From positions 1 through 22,811 of the forward strand of contig DASVBK010000104.1 of the NCBI GenBank assembly GCA_036375875.1: 22,811 nucleotides of DNA, in the 5' to 3' direction. Positions 13,647 through 21,297 of the stretch are shown here, in pieces. The DNA is from Prado023 sp036375875. GTDB lineage: Bacteria; Actinomycetota; Actinomycetes; S36-B12; CAIYMF01. A program made the translations under genes and the position numbers. Position 1 is the first letter of the stretch, and each line of letters opens with the position of its first letter. The notes below the pieces were generated by a model. That model worked only from the letters and a program-made list of their open reading frames with translations, searched no databases and was not told the origin of the DNA.

Positions 13647-14561
13647 ATGCAGGTCTTCGAGGTCCGTGCCGAGCAGCTCGCAGCCATCCCACTGCCTGAG
13701 GTCTCGGGCCTGGCGCACGCCGTCCGACCGGACGGCACGGCCACGATCGCCGCCATCGGGGACCGTGCGGCGCGCATCGCCGTGGCGCACGTCAGACCGG
13801 GGGATGCGGAGCCGGCCTGGCAGGTCCTCGACCTGACCCGGGCCGCGGGCACCGAGATCCCGGAGCAGGACCCGCAGCTCGAGGCGATCGCGACCGACGG
13901 CGCGGGCGGCGTGCTGCTGGTGCAGGAGTGGCCGAACCGGGCGGAGTACATCGACGGCCCGTCCCGCGGCGTGGTCGTGGCGCTGACGCTGGAGATCCCC
14001 GACGTGCCCGTGGCCCGGGCACTGCGGCGATCCTGGCTGGACGTCGACAGCTCGCACACGGAGGGCGCAGTCCTGCTCCGGGGTGGGCACCTCCTCGTGG
14101 TCAAGGAGAAGGACCCCAGCGCCCTCATCGAGTTCGGGCCGCCGGGGGACGCCCCGGGTGGGTTCGGCCCCGGCCGCTGGCACCCGATGGGGCAGCGCTG
14201 GGCGCCGTGGCAGGGCAGCCAGACCCTGGTCGCGCTGGCGGCCTGGTACCCGGATGCCGCGCTGGCGCAGGCCTGCCCCGACCTCAGCGACGCCGACGAC
14301 ACCCCCGACGGGCGCCTGTGCGTGCTCAGCGACCAGGGCGCTGCTTTCGCCGTGGTCGAGGGAGGCGAGCCGGCGGCGGAGCCGCTGGCCGGGGTCTTCG
14401 GCGCCTCCGCGGTGGTCCGGTTGGCCGGGATCAGCGCCAAGCCCGAGGGGATCGCCGTGCTGCCCGACGGCCTGGTGCTGGTGGCATGCGACCGCAAGAA
14501 GGTGAAGAAGAACCTGTTCGTGCTGCGCGACGTGCCGTGGGGGTCGCTCGTGACGGGCTGA
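13647..14561 (+). CDS. Hypothetical protein, possibly beta-propeller / phytase-esterase-like
   Basis: The 304-residue product has no signal peptide or membrane span and is rich in short beta-type stretches separated by Gly/Asp turns. Examples are GTATIAAIGD, QLEAIATDGAGGVLLVQEW, GAVLLRGGHLLVVKEKDPS, GRLCVLSDQG and GIAVLPDGLVLVACD. The phrase SAKPEGIAVLPDG resembles the 'KPEG(I/L)' segment of the esterase-like-activity-of-phytase and SdiA-regulated propeller proteins. This is a weak resemblance judged by eye. The ATG at 13647 has GCGAGGA upstream; the longer frame from 13608 lacks a comparable site. It is divergent from rbpA across about 160 bp and convergent with the phosphodiesterase gene. 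No function is assigned; the gene itself is well supported by length and codon use. Confidence 0.7.
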   Translation: MQVFEVRAEQLAAIPLPEVSGLAHAVRPDGTATIAAIGDRAARIAVAHVRPGDAEPAWQVLDLTRAAGTEIPEQDPQLEAIATDGAGGVLLVQEWPNRAEYIDGPSRGVVVALTLEIPDVPVARALRRSWLDVDSSHTEGAVLLRGGHLLVVKEKDPSALIEFGPPGDAPGGFGPGRWHPMGQRWAPWQGSQTLVALAAWYPDAALAQACPDLSDADDTPDGRLCVLSDQGAAFAVVEGGEPAAEPLAGVFGASAVVRLAGISAKPEGIAVLPDGLVLVACDRKKVKKNLFVLRDVPWGSLVTG

Positions 14562-14621
14562 CGGGCTGACGCATGGGGCCGAGCGAGCCGCGTGCCGGGC
14601 GCGTGGTCCGGGGCGGTTGCC

Positions 14622-15371
14622 TCAGCGCCAGGCGCTGCGGCGGGCGAGGACCTCGGCGAGCAGGCTCGGCCGGTCGGTGACCAGCGCATCGACGCCGAGG
14701 CCGAGCAGCTGCCCCATCTCGGTCGCCTCATTGATGGTCCACACGTGCACCTGCAGGCCGCGCGCATGCGCCCGGGCCACGAACCCCGGTGTCACGACGG
14801 GGACCCGGCCCTGCCTGGCAGGCACCTGGGCAGCGACCGGACCGAACGGCGTCGGGGCGCCCAGCACGAGGCGGGTCACCTCACCGGAGCCCAGGGAGGT
14901 CGCCAGCCGGGGCCCGCCGAGGGCCCGCAGGCGCTGCAGCCGTGAGGTGGAGAACGAGGCGGCGCACACCCGGTGCCAGGCGTCGGCCTCAGCCACCGTC
15001 CGCAGGAACGGGCCGATGGCATCGGGGGACTTCACGTCGATGTTGAAGCGGAGCGTCGGCCAGCGGCGCAGGGCCTCCGCAAGGGTCACCGGGTGCTCGC
15101 CGTTGGCCAGCGACGCACGCTGGACCCGCCGCAGCGGCTGGGCCGAGATCGGGCCGGCGGCATCGGTCGTGCGATCCAGCGTGGCGTCGTGGAAGACGAC
15201 CACGTGGCCGTCGATGGTGGCGCGCACATCGGTCTCGACCACCGTGAAGCCCAGCGCGACGGTGCGGTCGAAGGCAGCCGGCGAGTTCTCGCAGGCCTCG
15301 CGCCCCCCGCCCCGATGGGTCATGCCGAACGGCACCGGCAGGCCGTCGAACGGGTTGACGCGTGCTGGCAC
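14622..15371 (-). CDS. Glycerophosphodiester phosphodiesterase
   Basis: The enzyme hydrolyses glycerophosphodiesters to glycerol-3-phosphate and an alcohol. The 249-residue product has the GDPD-type TIM-barrel motifs in order: HRGGG (H19, R20), E28-N29, ETD (E46, D48), HDATLDRTT (H61, D62), FNIDVKSPD near 110, and VHVWTINEATEM close to the C-terminus. No signal peptide is visible, so it probably works in the cytoplasm on deacylated phospholipids. The GTG start abuts the stop codon of the upstream protease gene (TAG then GTG, no gap) and has no good Shine-Dalgarno site. Translation by coupling or re-initiation is therefore likely. Confidence 0.9.
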   Translation of the reverse strand: MPARVNPFDGLPVPFGMTHRGGGREACENSPAAFDRTVALGFTVVETDVRATIDGHVVVFHDATLDRTTDAAGPISAQPLRRVQRASLANGEHPVTLAEALRRWPTLRFNIDVKSPDAIGPFLRTVAEADAWHRVCAASFSTSRLQRLRALGGPRLATSLGSGEVTRLVLGAPTPFGPVAAQVPARQGRVPVVTPGFVARAHARGLQVHVWTINEATEMGQLLGLGVDALVTDRPSLLAEVLARRSAWR

Positions 15372-16994
15372 CTAGCGCCGCACCCGCAGCTTGTCGGTGC
15401 CGCTGGCCGTCCAGGTGCCCTTGGCCTGCTTCACCTTCGCGCGCCAGGTGCCACTGCGGGTGGGCACGGCCTGCAGGACGGCGAGGCCGTCCGGGCCCGA
15501 GGCGACCACGGCGACGTGGCGGTAGCGCTTTGCGCCGCTGGGCCGGAATTCGAAGCGGACCAGGCTCGGCAGTGGGTCCGGTCGCCACACCCCGTCGGTG
15601 AAGCGGGCCTGCACGGTCACCCGCATGGTGGCCACCGTGCCACGGGTGATCGGCTCGGGGGAGGCGTCGAACCCCCGCAGCCGCAGGCGCGCGTCGGGAG
15701 CCACGCCGGCGGCCTGCATGGCCTGGGCCGCGACGACTGCGCGGTCGGCACGGACGATGCCGAAGCCGAGCTGGCTGTCGCGGCCGTTGCCGCTGGCGTC
15801 GTCCTGGGCGGTGAGCTCGGTGACCGCGACCGCCTGCGGGGTGCTCAGCGCCGGGTTGGCGGCCATCACGAGCGCAAGGGCAGCGGCGACCTGCGGCGCG
15901 GCGAACGAGGTGCCCGACTGCACGTCGTAGCCGCCACCGGGGACCGCCGCCCACACGTCCTGGCCGGGGGCGGCCAACGCGATGTGGGGCCCCGTGTTGG
16001 AGAAGGCGGCCGGCGTGCCGCTGGCGTCCACGGCAGCGACGGCGACCACGTGGGGCGATGCGGCGGGGTACTGCACCTCGTTGCCGAACTGGTAGGAGTT
16101 GCCGGCGGCGGCCACCAGCACCGCCCCCTTGGCGTAGGCGTAGCTGCAGGCGCGATCGAGCACAGGGTCGGGATCAGGTCCGCCAAGGGAGAGGTTGATG
16201 ACCCGGGCCCCCGCCTCAGCGGCGGCGATGATCGCCCTGGCGACCGTGCTGCTGTCGCCGACACCGGACAGGTCCAACGCGGCCACCGGCAGGATGGAGG
16301 CAGCCGGCGCGACCCCGGCCATCCCAGCGCCGTCGAGGATGCCGGCGACGAGACTGGCCACGCGGGTGCCGTGCGCGGTGTCGCTCGGCGCGGGCACCAC
16401 CTCGGGCAGCAGGTCGATCTCCGGCATCACGCGGCCGGCGAGGTCGGGGTGCGATGCGTCGACGCCGGTGTCGATGACCGCGACGGTGACCCCGGCGCCC
16501 TGGGACAGCGCCCAGGCATCGGGCGCTCCCACCATCGGCAGGTTCCACTGCTGGGGGGCCATCGGCTCAGGGTTCACGGCGCCGGCGAGGGTGCGCATGG
16601 GTTGGTTCAGGGAGGCCACCACGCCCGGCGCAGCATCCAGCTCGGTCGCCAGCGTGGCCGCCGCCTGGCGTGAGTCCGCGCGCAGCTTCCTGACCTCGGG
16701 CCCCGCGGGCGTGTCCACCAGGACGGTGACCTCGTTGCCCGTCGACGCCAGGCTGCGGTCGGAGTCGGTGACGTCCCGCGCGGGCACCGGCAGGTCGGCC
16801 ACGTCGAGCAGCTCGGGGCTCGGCGCCGTGGCGCTGGCGCCGACGGCCGGGGCCTCGGGCTTCGGCGTCGCGGAACGTGCGGCCGCGACCGGGGGGAGGC
16901 CGTCCGGGGTGGCCAGGGCGACTGGAGCCGGCCCGGAGAGCAGGAGCCCCAGGGCCACCACTGCGGTGGTGGCTGGGCGCAGCAGCGAGGGCAC
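15372..16994 (-). CDS. Secreted subtilisin-like serine protease (peptidase S8)
   Basis: The 540-residue product begins with a Sec-type signal peptide: one Arg, then TTAVVALGLLLS and PVALA before the likely cleavage near residue 28. An I9-like propeptide follows at about 85-135. The catalytic domain has D175 (VIDTG), H209 (AHGTRVASLVAG), the oxyanion N299 (AAAGNS) and S363 (SGTSFAAPQVA), so it should be active. After about residue 430 a beta-rich C-terminal domain of about 100 residues ends GTWTASGTDKLRVRR, similar to Ig-like add-ons of actinobacterial exoproteins. A frame open to an ATG at 17063 would put acidic residues before the signal peptide. The GTG at 16994 has CAGGAG six bases upstream and is preferred. 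It is the first gene of a pair with the phosphodiesterase. Confidence 0.9.
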   Translation of the reverse strand: MPSLLRPATTAVVALGLLLSGPAPVALATPDGLPPVAAARSATPKPEAPAVGASATAPSPELLDVADLPVPARDVTDSDRSLASTGNEVTVLVDTPAGPEVRKLRADSRQAAATLATELDAAPGVVASLNQPMRTLAGAVNPEPMAPQQWNLPMVGAPDAWALSQGAGVTVAVIDTGVDASHPDLAGRVMPEIDLLPEVVPAPSDTAHGTRVASLVAGILDGAGMAGVAPAASILPVAALDLSGVGDSSTVARAIIAAAEAGARVINLSLGGPDPDPVLDRACSYAYAKGAVLVAAAGNSYQFGNEVQYPAASPHVVAVAAVDASGTPAAFSNTGPHIALAAPGQDVWAAVPGGGYDVQSGTSFAAPQVAAALALVMAANPALSTPQAVAVTELTAQDDASGNGRDSQLGFGIVRADRAVVAAQAMQAAGVAPDARLRLRGFDASPEPITRGTVATMRVTVQARFTDGVWRPDPLPSLVRFEFRPSGAKRYRHVAVVASGPDGLAVLQAVPTRSGTWRAKVKQAKGTWTASGTDKLRVRR

Positions 16995-17135
16995 AGGTGC
17001 TCCTGGTCGGGGAGGCTCGAACGGGTCTGCGGCAAGTATGGCCCGTGCCTGCGACATTCCCATCCGCCGAACGGCTGCCGCAGGCTAAGGACCACCTAAA
17101 CCGCGATCAGCGACCGATGGGTGAGGATGTGCCCC

Positions 17136-18311
17136 GTGGCGCAGCCCGACGGCCCCGGCGTCGGCCGGACGTTCCTGCGGCTGGGCAGCACCTCGTTCGG
17201 CGGGCCGGTGGCCCACCTCGGGTACTTCCGCGAGGCCCTGGTGGCCAGGCGCGGCTGGCTCGGTGACGCGCAGTACGCCGACCTCGTGGCACTCGCGCAG
17301 TTCCTGCCCGGACCTGCGAGCTCGCAGGTCGGCATGGGGATCGGGCTGCTGCGTGGTGGGCTGTCCGGGTCGCTGCGCGCCTGGCTGGGCTTCACCCTGC
17401 CCACGGCCGTGCTGATGATCGCCGCAGGCCTGGCGGTGGGCACCGGGGTCGCCGTCCCCGGGGGCCTCGTGGCCGGCCTGCAGGCCGCCGCTGCGGCGGT
17501 GGTGGCCCAGGCGGTGCTCGCCATGGCGCGCAGCCTGTGCCGGGGGCCGCTGCTGGCGCTGCTGGCGCTGGTCACGGGCCTCGTCGCGCTGCGGTGGCCG
17601 GCGCTGTGGGTCCCGATCGTGGCGCTCCTGGTGGCGGGCGTGGTGGGCGGCCTGGCGCTGCGGGGCGAGGCCATGCCGGACGCCGAGGAGGTGCTGCCCC
17701 GGCCACGACTGCCGCGCTGGGCACCGAGTGCGGCGGTGCTGGCCTTCGGCGCGCTGCTCGTGGGGCTGCCGGTGGCCGCGCGGGCGTGGCCGGGGGAGTG
17801 GCTGGTCCTGCTGGCCGGCTGCTACCGGGCCGGCGCCCTCGTCTTCGGCGGCGGGCACGTCGTGCTGCCCCTGCTCGACGAGGTGGCGGTCGGCTCGGGC
17901 GCGCTCGACGAGCAGGCCTTCCTGGCCGGCTACGGCCTGGCCAACGCCATGCCCGGACCACTGTTCGCGTTCGCGGGCTACGTGGGGGCGGCGGCCGGTG
18001 GCGTGGCGCTGGGCATCGCCTGCCTGGTGGCGATCTTCCTGCCCGGGTGGCTGCTGGTGGTGGCCACGTTGGGGGCGTGGCACCGGCTCGCTGCCGACCC
18101 GCGGCTGCGGGGAGCACTGGCCGCGCTCAATGCCGCCGTGGTCGGCCTGCTCGGGGCGGCGCTGTGGAACCCGGTGCTCACCAAGGGGATCACCTCATGG
18201 CCAGCCGCGCTGGTGGCCGCGGCGGCGTTCGTCGCCCTCGTGCCGCTGCGCGTCGCGCCCCAGGTGGTCGTCGCGGCGTGCGCGGTGCTGGGGCTGCTCG
18301 TGCTCGCCTGA
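17136..18311 (+). CDS. chrA: Chromate transporter family protein (ChrA, two CHR domains)
   Basis: The 391-residue membrane protein has the internal duplication of long-chain CHR transporters. The N-terminal half shows SFGGPVAHLGYFREAL and AQFLPGPASSQVGMGIGLLR. The C-terminal half repeats these as GALVFGGGHVVLPLLDE and GLANAMPGPLFAFAGYVGAA. About ten hydrophobic spans are visible. Characterised members export chromate by proton-linked antiport; many relatives have unknown substrates and chromate is not proven here. Starts at GTG 17121, ATG 17127 and GTG 17136 share the frame. GTGAGGA at 17121-17127 is well placed (eight or nine bases) for GTG 17136, giving an N-terminus MAQPDGPGVG. It is divergent from the protease gene and convergent with the acyltransferase gene, with only 30 bases to the latter's end. 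Confidence 0.85.
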   Translation: MAQPDGPGVGRTFLRLGSTSFGGPVAHLGYFREALVARRGWLGDAQYADLVALAQFLPGPASSQVGMGIGLLRGGLSGSLRAWLGFTLPTAVLMIAAGLAVGTGVAVPGGLVAGLQAAAAAVVAQAVLAMARSLCRGPLLALLALVTGLVALRWPALWVPIVALLVAGVVGGLALRGEAMPDAEEVLPRPRLPRWAPSAAVLAFGALLVGLPVAARAWPGEWLVLLAGCYRAGALVFGGGHVVLPLLDEVAVGSGALDEQAFLAGYGLANAMPGPLFAFAGYVGAAAGGVALGIACLVAIFLPGWLLVVATLGAWHRLAADPRLRGALAALNAAVVGLLGAALWNPVLTKGITSWPAALVAAAAFVALVPLRVAPQVVVAACAVLGLLVLA

Positions 18312-18341
18312 TCGGCTGGCGGGAGGGCCACCTCGCCCGGT

Positions 18342-20441
18342 TCACTGGTCGGCCGTGGCAAGCACCCCGATCCGGCGCAGCTCGGCACGCATCGGCTCGG
18401 CCAGCGTCGCCACATAGGTGGCGGTGAGATGGTCACGGTCGCGCCATCGCAGGATCCCGTCGACCACCGCGGGGCAGCTGCGCTCGCCGCAGACCTCGTC
18501 GCGGAGGTCCAGGACGCGGACGCCCGGCACCTCGCCGAGCGTGCGTTGCTCCCACGAGGTACCCCGGTCCTGCCCCTCCCGCGGGAAGTCGCAGCGCGAG
18601 GGGTCGTCGCGGTTCGCGGCCACGCACGCCGGCACCTCGAAGGGTGGGAACGGGGTGTCGCGGATCGGCACCACGACCATGCCCAACTCGCTGAGCCGCT
18701 CAGCGACCTGCCGCCACCCCTCGGCGATGATCGGCTCGCTGGCCTGCTCGGACACCGGACGCCCGTCGACGTCGACGGCGTACTCGTGCATGCCCGTGAG
18801 GAACACCACCGTGCCGGCCGGCATCGCCTGCACCTGCCGCCAGACCTCGTCGCGCCAGGTGGTGCACTCGTCGTAGGTCCGGTCCCACTTGCGTGAGTGC
18901 AGCGGCACCAGCGAGGGCGGGCACGAGGTCTTGCCGAACACCTGCAGGGCCACCCCGGCCTCCAGCGCGTTGGCCTCGAGGGCCGGGAACCACTGGACGG
19001 CATGGGAGTCGCCCCACAGCACCCAGCGCTGGTCTGCATCGGGCTCGCCGTAGACGCACTCGCGCACCTCGGTCTGGTCGAACAGCGACTGGCACCCGTC
19101 GGCGCGGATCCGGTTCGTGTCGGCCCTCGCCTTGAGCGGGTCCGGGCGGATGCTCCCGGCCGACGTGCCGTCCCCCGCCCGGTCCACGCCGCCCGCGCCC
19201 TGGCCGCCCGGGCCCTGGCCGGCCACGCCCGACAGCGCCATCGGTGCCCTGGCCGCGACCTGGCCGGCCGCGACCCCCAGCAGCACCAGGGCGCCGCCGA
19301 GGCACAGGCTGCGCCAAGCGGCCGCCGCCAGCCATCGGCTGCGTCGCACCGGGTCCTCGAGCAGCCGGAAGGTGAGCCAGGCCGCCAGCAGGCTAGCCAG
19401 CACCACCACGACGGTCGTGGCCGCGCCCAGCGAATCCCGGCCCAGCACGGCCGGCGCCAGCACCAGGAACGGCCAGTGCCACAGGTACCACGAGTAGGAC
19501 AGCCGGCCGAGCTCGCGGGGGAGTCGGGCCCCGAGCCAGGGCAGTGGACCGCCGGCCCCCGGCGTCGCGCCGGCGAGCAGCACGACGGCCGTGCCCAGGA
19601 CCGGGGCCAGGGCGGCGGTGCCCGGGAACGGCGTCGACTCGGTGATGGTGAGCGCCGCGACGCCGATGGCAGCCAGACCCGCCCAGGCCAGGAGCCCGGC
19701 AGCTCGCACGGGCACCCGCGCTCCCGCGAGGGTGACGACCGCGACCAGGCCGCCGATCGCCAGCTCCCAGGCCCGGGCCGGGGTGCCGTAGTAGGCGCGC
19801 ACCGGCTCCTCGGCGGTCTGCAGCACCGACCAGCCGAAGGAGGCCACGGCGGCGGCGACCAGCAGCGCGCCGGCGGCCCAGAGGATCGCGGCGAACTGGG
19901 CGCCGCGCCGCCGCAGCCACCACACCAGGATCGCCAGCGCCGGCGGCCAGAGCAGGTAGTACTGCTCCTCGACGGACAGCGACCAGAAGTGCAGCACCGG
20001 GCTCAGCGCCCGATCGGCGGCGAAGTAGTCCAGCGACTGGCCGGCGAACCACCAGTTGGCCAGGAAGACCGACGCAGCCGTCACGTCCCGGCCGGTGTCG
20101 AGCTGCCCGAGCGGATCGACCACGAGGAGCGTGACCCCGGTGATCGTGACCAGGACCAGGGCCGAGGCGGGCAGCAGCCGGCGCGCGCGGCGGGCCCAGA
20201 ACTCCCGCAGCCGCAGGCCACCGGAGCGCTGCACCTCCAGCAGCAGCAGTCGCGTGATCAGGAACCCGCTGATGACGAAGAACACGTCCACGCCGATGAA
20301 GCCGCCGCTCAGCGGGGCCAGGCCGGCGTGGAACAGCACGACCAGCAGCACCGCGACGGCGCGCATCCCCTCGATGTCGGGGCGGAATCCCGTGGCCAAG
20401 GCCGCAGCGCGCGCGGACGCACGGGTTCCGACGATCACCAC
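18342..20441 (-). CDS. OafA/OatA-type O-acyltransferase with C-terminal SGNH domain
   Basis: This 699-residue protein would acylate a cell-surface glycan. The N-terminal acyltransferase-3 domain (about 15-350, about ten spans) has FRPDIEGMRAVAVLLVVLFH with the conserved H38. GGFIGVDVFFVISGFLITRL and FWSLSVEEQYYLLWP follow, and then SYSWYLWHWPFLVLAP. After a Gly-rich linker, an extracytoplasmic SGNH domain has WGDSHAVQWF (serine near 477) and the DRDH dyad (D668, H671). The substrate (peptidoglycan, lipoglycan or exopolysaccharide) cannot be told. The frame is open far upstream through hsp20, so the start must be chosen. GTG 20441, followed directly by a second GTG, lies seven bases after a TACCCT -10 box and gives the usual short leader before the first span. 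It is divergent from hsp20. Confidence 0.88.
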   Translation of the reverse strand: MVIVGTRASARAAALATGFRPDIEGMRAVAVLLVVLFHAGLAPLSGGFIGVDVFFVISGFLITRLLLLEVQRSGGLRLREFWARRARRLLPASALVLVTITGVTLLVVDPLGQLDTGRDVTAASVFLANWWFAGQSLDYFAADRALSPVLHFWSLSVEEQYYLLWPPALAILVWWLRRRGAQFAAILWAAGALLVAAAVASFGWSVLQTAEEPVRAYYGTPARAWELAIGGLVAVVTLAGARVPVRAAGLLAWAGLAAIGVAALTITESTPFPGTAALAPVLGTAVVLLAGATPGAGGPLPWLGARLPRELGRLSYSWYLWHWPFLVLAPAVLGRDSLGAATTVVVVLASLLAAWLTFRLLEDPVRRSRWLAAAAWRSLCLGGALVLLGVAAGQVAARAPMALSGVAGQGPGGQGAGGVDRAGDGTSAGSIRPDPLKARADTNRIRADGCQSLFDQTEVRECVYGEPDADQRWVLWGDSHAVQWFPALEANALEAGVALQVFGKTSCPPSLVPLHSRKWDRTYDECTTWRDEVWRQVQAMPAGTVVFLTGMHEYAVDVDGRPVSEQASEPIIAEGWRQVAERLSELGMVVVPIRDTPFPPFEVPACVAANRDDPSRCDFPREGQDRGTSWEQRTLGEVPGVRVLDLRDEVCGERSCPAVVDGILRWRDRDHLTATYVATLAEPMRAELRRIGVLATADQ

Positions 20442-20448
20442 GACGGTC

Positions 20449-20454
20449 AGGGTA
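20449..20454 (-). promoter_or_regulatory. -10 box of a probable leaderless acyltransferase promoter
   Basis: On the minus strand TACCCT is followed by seven bases (GACCGTC) and the GTG at 20441. The start codon has no Shine-Dalgarno sequence. No clear -35 box was found. Confidence 0.4.
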
Positions 20455-20536
20455 CGAGAAGGCCGCACGGAGTGCGTGGAGCGCGTCCAGCGGCTGCCCG
20501 CACGTGCTCCCATCCGCCTGATCCTCGTCCAAAGGC

Positions 20537-20566
20537 TTGGCACTCGCGGGATGCGAGTGCTAATCT
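20537..20566 (+). promoter_or_regulatory. CIRCE operator overlapping the hsp20 promoter
   Basis: TTGGCACTC (20537-20545), nine bases, GAGTGCTAA (20555-20563) matches the HrcA operator TTAGCACTC-N9-GAGTGCTAA with one mismatch. It overlays a promoter: TTGGCA (20537-20542) as -35, an 18-bp spacer, and TAATCT (20561-20566) as -10. A bound HrcA dimer would therefore block RNA polymerase, and heat or misfolding stress would release it. The predicted start lies near 20573, before the hsp20 Shine-Dalgarno site. Confidence 0.9.
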
Positions 20567-20603
20567 GAAGGTGCCACCCTGGAGTTCCGAGGAGGTGGTT
20601 GCG

Positions 20604-21047
20604 GTGGCAACTCGGTTTGATCCCTTCCGCGACCTGGACCGGATCGCGGAGCGCATGTTCACCTCGGCGGTCGACTGGGGGCAGGCCATGCGGGCCATGC
20701 CGATGGACCTGTACCGCCAGGACGACCAGTGGACGCTGGTCTGCGACCTGCCCGGCGTGGATCCGAGCAGCATCGACGTCGACGTCGACGGGCGGGTCAT
20801 GACGCTGCGAGCCGAACGGCCCGCGGGACCCGAAGGTGCTGAGTGGGTCGTGAACGAGCGGATGTCCGGCACGTTCATGCGCCAGCTGACGCTCGGCGAC
20901 GGCGTGGACCTCGAGCACATCACGGCGACCTACGCCGACGGCGTGCTGCGCCTGACCCTGCCTGTCGCCGAGGCGGCGAAGCCGCGCAAGATCTCGGTGC
21001 AGGCCGGCTCGGACAAGGTCGCGATCACGCCAGGCCAGGTTGCGTGA
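20604..21047 (+). CDS. hsp20: Small heat shock protein, Hsp20/alpha-crystallin family
   Basis: This ATP-independent holdase binds unfolding proteins in the cytoplasm. The 147-residue product has the usual layout. A short N-terminal arm (MATRFDPFRDLDRIAERMF) precedes the alpha-crystallin domain at about 34-130, with MDLYRQDDQWTLVCDLPGVD, then DVDVDGRVMTLRAER, and DGVLRLTLPVAEAAKPRKI, which contains the conserved G-V-L core. A short tail follows, with AITPG in place of a clear I-X-I/V motif. GTG 20604 is chosen because GAGGAGG (20589-20595) ends eight bases before it. The longer open frame upstream is only the antisense of the acyltransferase gene. The CIRCE element shows HrcA-type heat-shock control. 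A strong terminator follows the stop, so it is a single-gene unit. Confidence 0.94.
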   Translation: MATRFDPFRDLDRIAERMFTSAVDWGQAMRAMPMDLYRQDDQWTLVCDLPGVDPSSIDVDVDGRVMTLRAERPAGPEGAEWVVNERMSGTFMRQLTLGDGVDLEHITATYADGVLRLTLPVAEAAKPRKISVQAGSDKVAITPGQVA

Positions 21048-21079
21048 GCCCCTGGCGCGGCGCAGACCGGCCAGAAGAG

Positions 21080-21121
21080 GGCTGAGGGGCCGGAGCACGT
21101 GGTGGCTCCGGCCCCTCAGCC
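21080..21121 (+). terminator. Rho-independent-type terminator of hsp20
   Basis: GGCTGAGGGGCCGGAGC (21080-21096) pairs perfectly over 17 bp with 21105-21121 around an eight-base loop. It begins 33 bases after the hsp20 stop. No T-tract follows, as is usual for terminators in this kind of genome. Confidence 0.85.
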
Positions 21122-21154
21122 TGCTGCGGGTGGATGGGCCCGCGGAGATGACCG

Positions 21155-21278
21155 ATAATGCACATTATGTCGGGTCGGCCGAGCCGAAGGTGAAGGGCCG
21201 TCCCCCGATGGCCCGACGCTCCATCCGCGGTGCGGTACCCCGCCCATCGCTGGCCATGACCGGGGGTGATGGCCAGCG
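21155..21278. other. Structured intergenic region upstream of recQ
   Basis: Three inverted repeats lie in the gap between the hsp20 terminator and recQ. ATAATG-CA-CATTAT (21155-21168) is an AT-rich palindrome in very GC-rich DNA. GTCGGGTC (21169-21176) can pair with GGCCCGAC (21210-21217), with one G-U pair. CGCTGGCCAT (21248-21257) pairs perfectly with ATGGCCAGCG (21269-21278) around an 11-base loop. A 46-codon frame from ATG 21148 to TAG 21288 spans the region, but its Arg/Pro-rich composition is not gene-like. It could be an operator plus leader structure, a small RNA, or a copy of a dispersed palindromic repeat. Confidence 0.45.
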
Positions 21279-21285
21279 GTTCGGG

Positions 21286-21291
21286 TAGTCA
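21286..21291 (+). promoter_or_regulatory. -10 candidate of a leaderless recQ promoter
   Basis: TAGTCA is followed by six bases (CGGGAG) and the GTG at 21298, the same spacing as at kamA and ppm. The GGGAGG at 21293-21298 overlaps the start codon, so it cannot serve as its ribosome-binding site. The last base of the hexamer deviates from TANNNT. Confidence 0.3.
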
Positions 21292-21297
21292 CGGGAG

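Noticed and set aside
18312..18341. Terminator between the convergent chrA and acyltransferase genes
   Set aside because: Only a weak, interrupted pairing (GGCG with CGCC plus three inner pairs) can be drawn in these 30 bases.
20604..21098. N-terminal extension of the acyltransferase through hsp20 (start at 21098, minus strand)
   Set aside because: The extension is antisense to hsp20, which has its own CIRCE promoter, Shine-Dalgarno site and terminator. The acyltransferase domain begins naturally just after 20441.
21148..21288. 46-codon gene starting MTDNAHYVG
   Set aside because: Its composition is Arg/Pro-rich, the frame runs through two hairpins, and no good Shine-Dalgarno site precedes it. 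It was kept only as part of the structured region.
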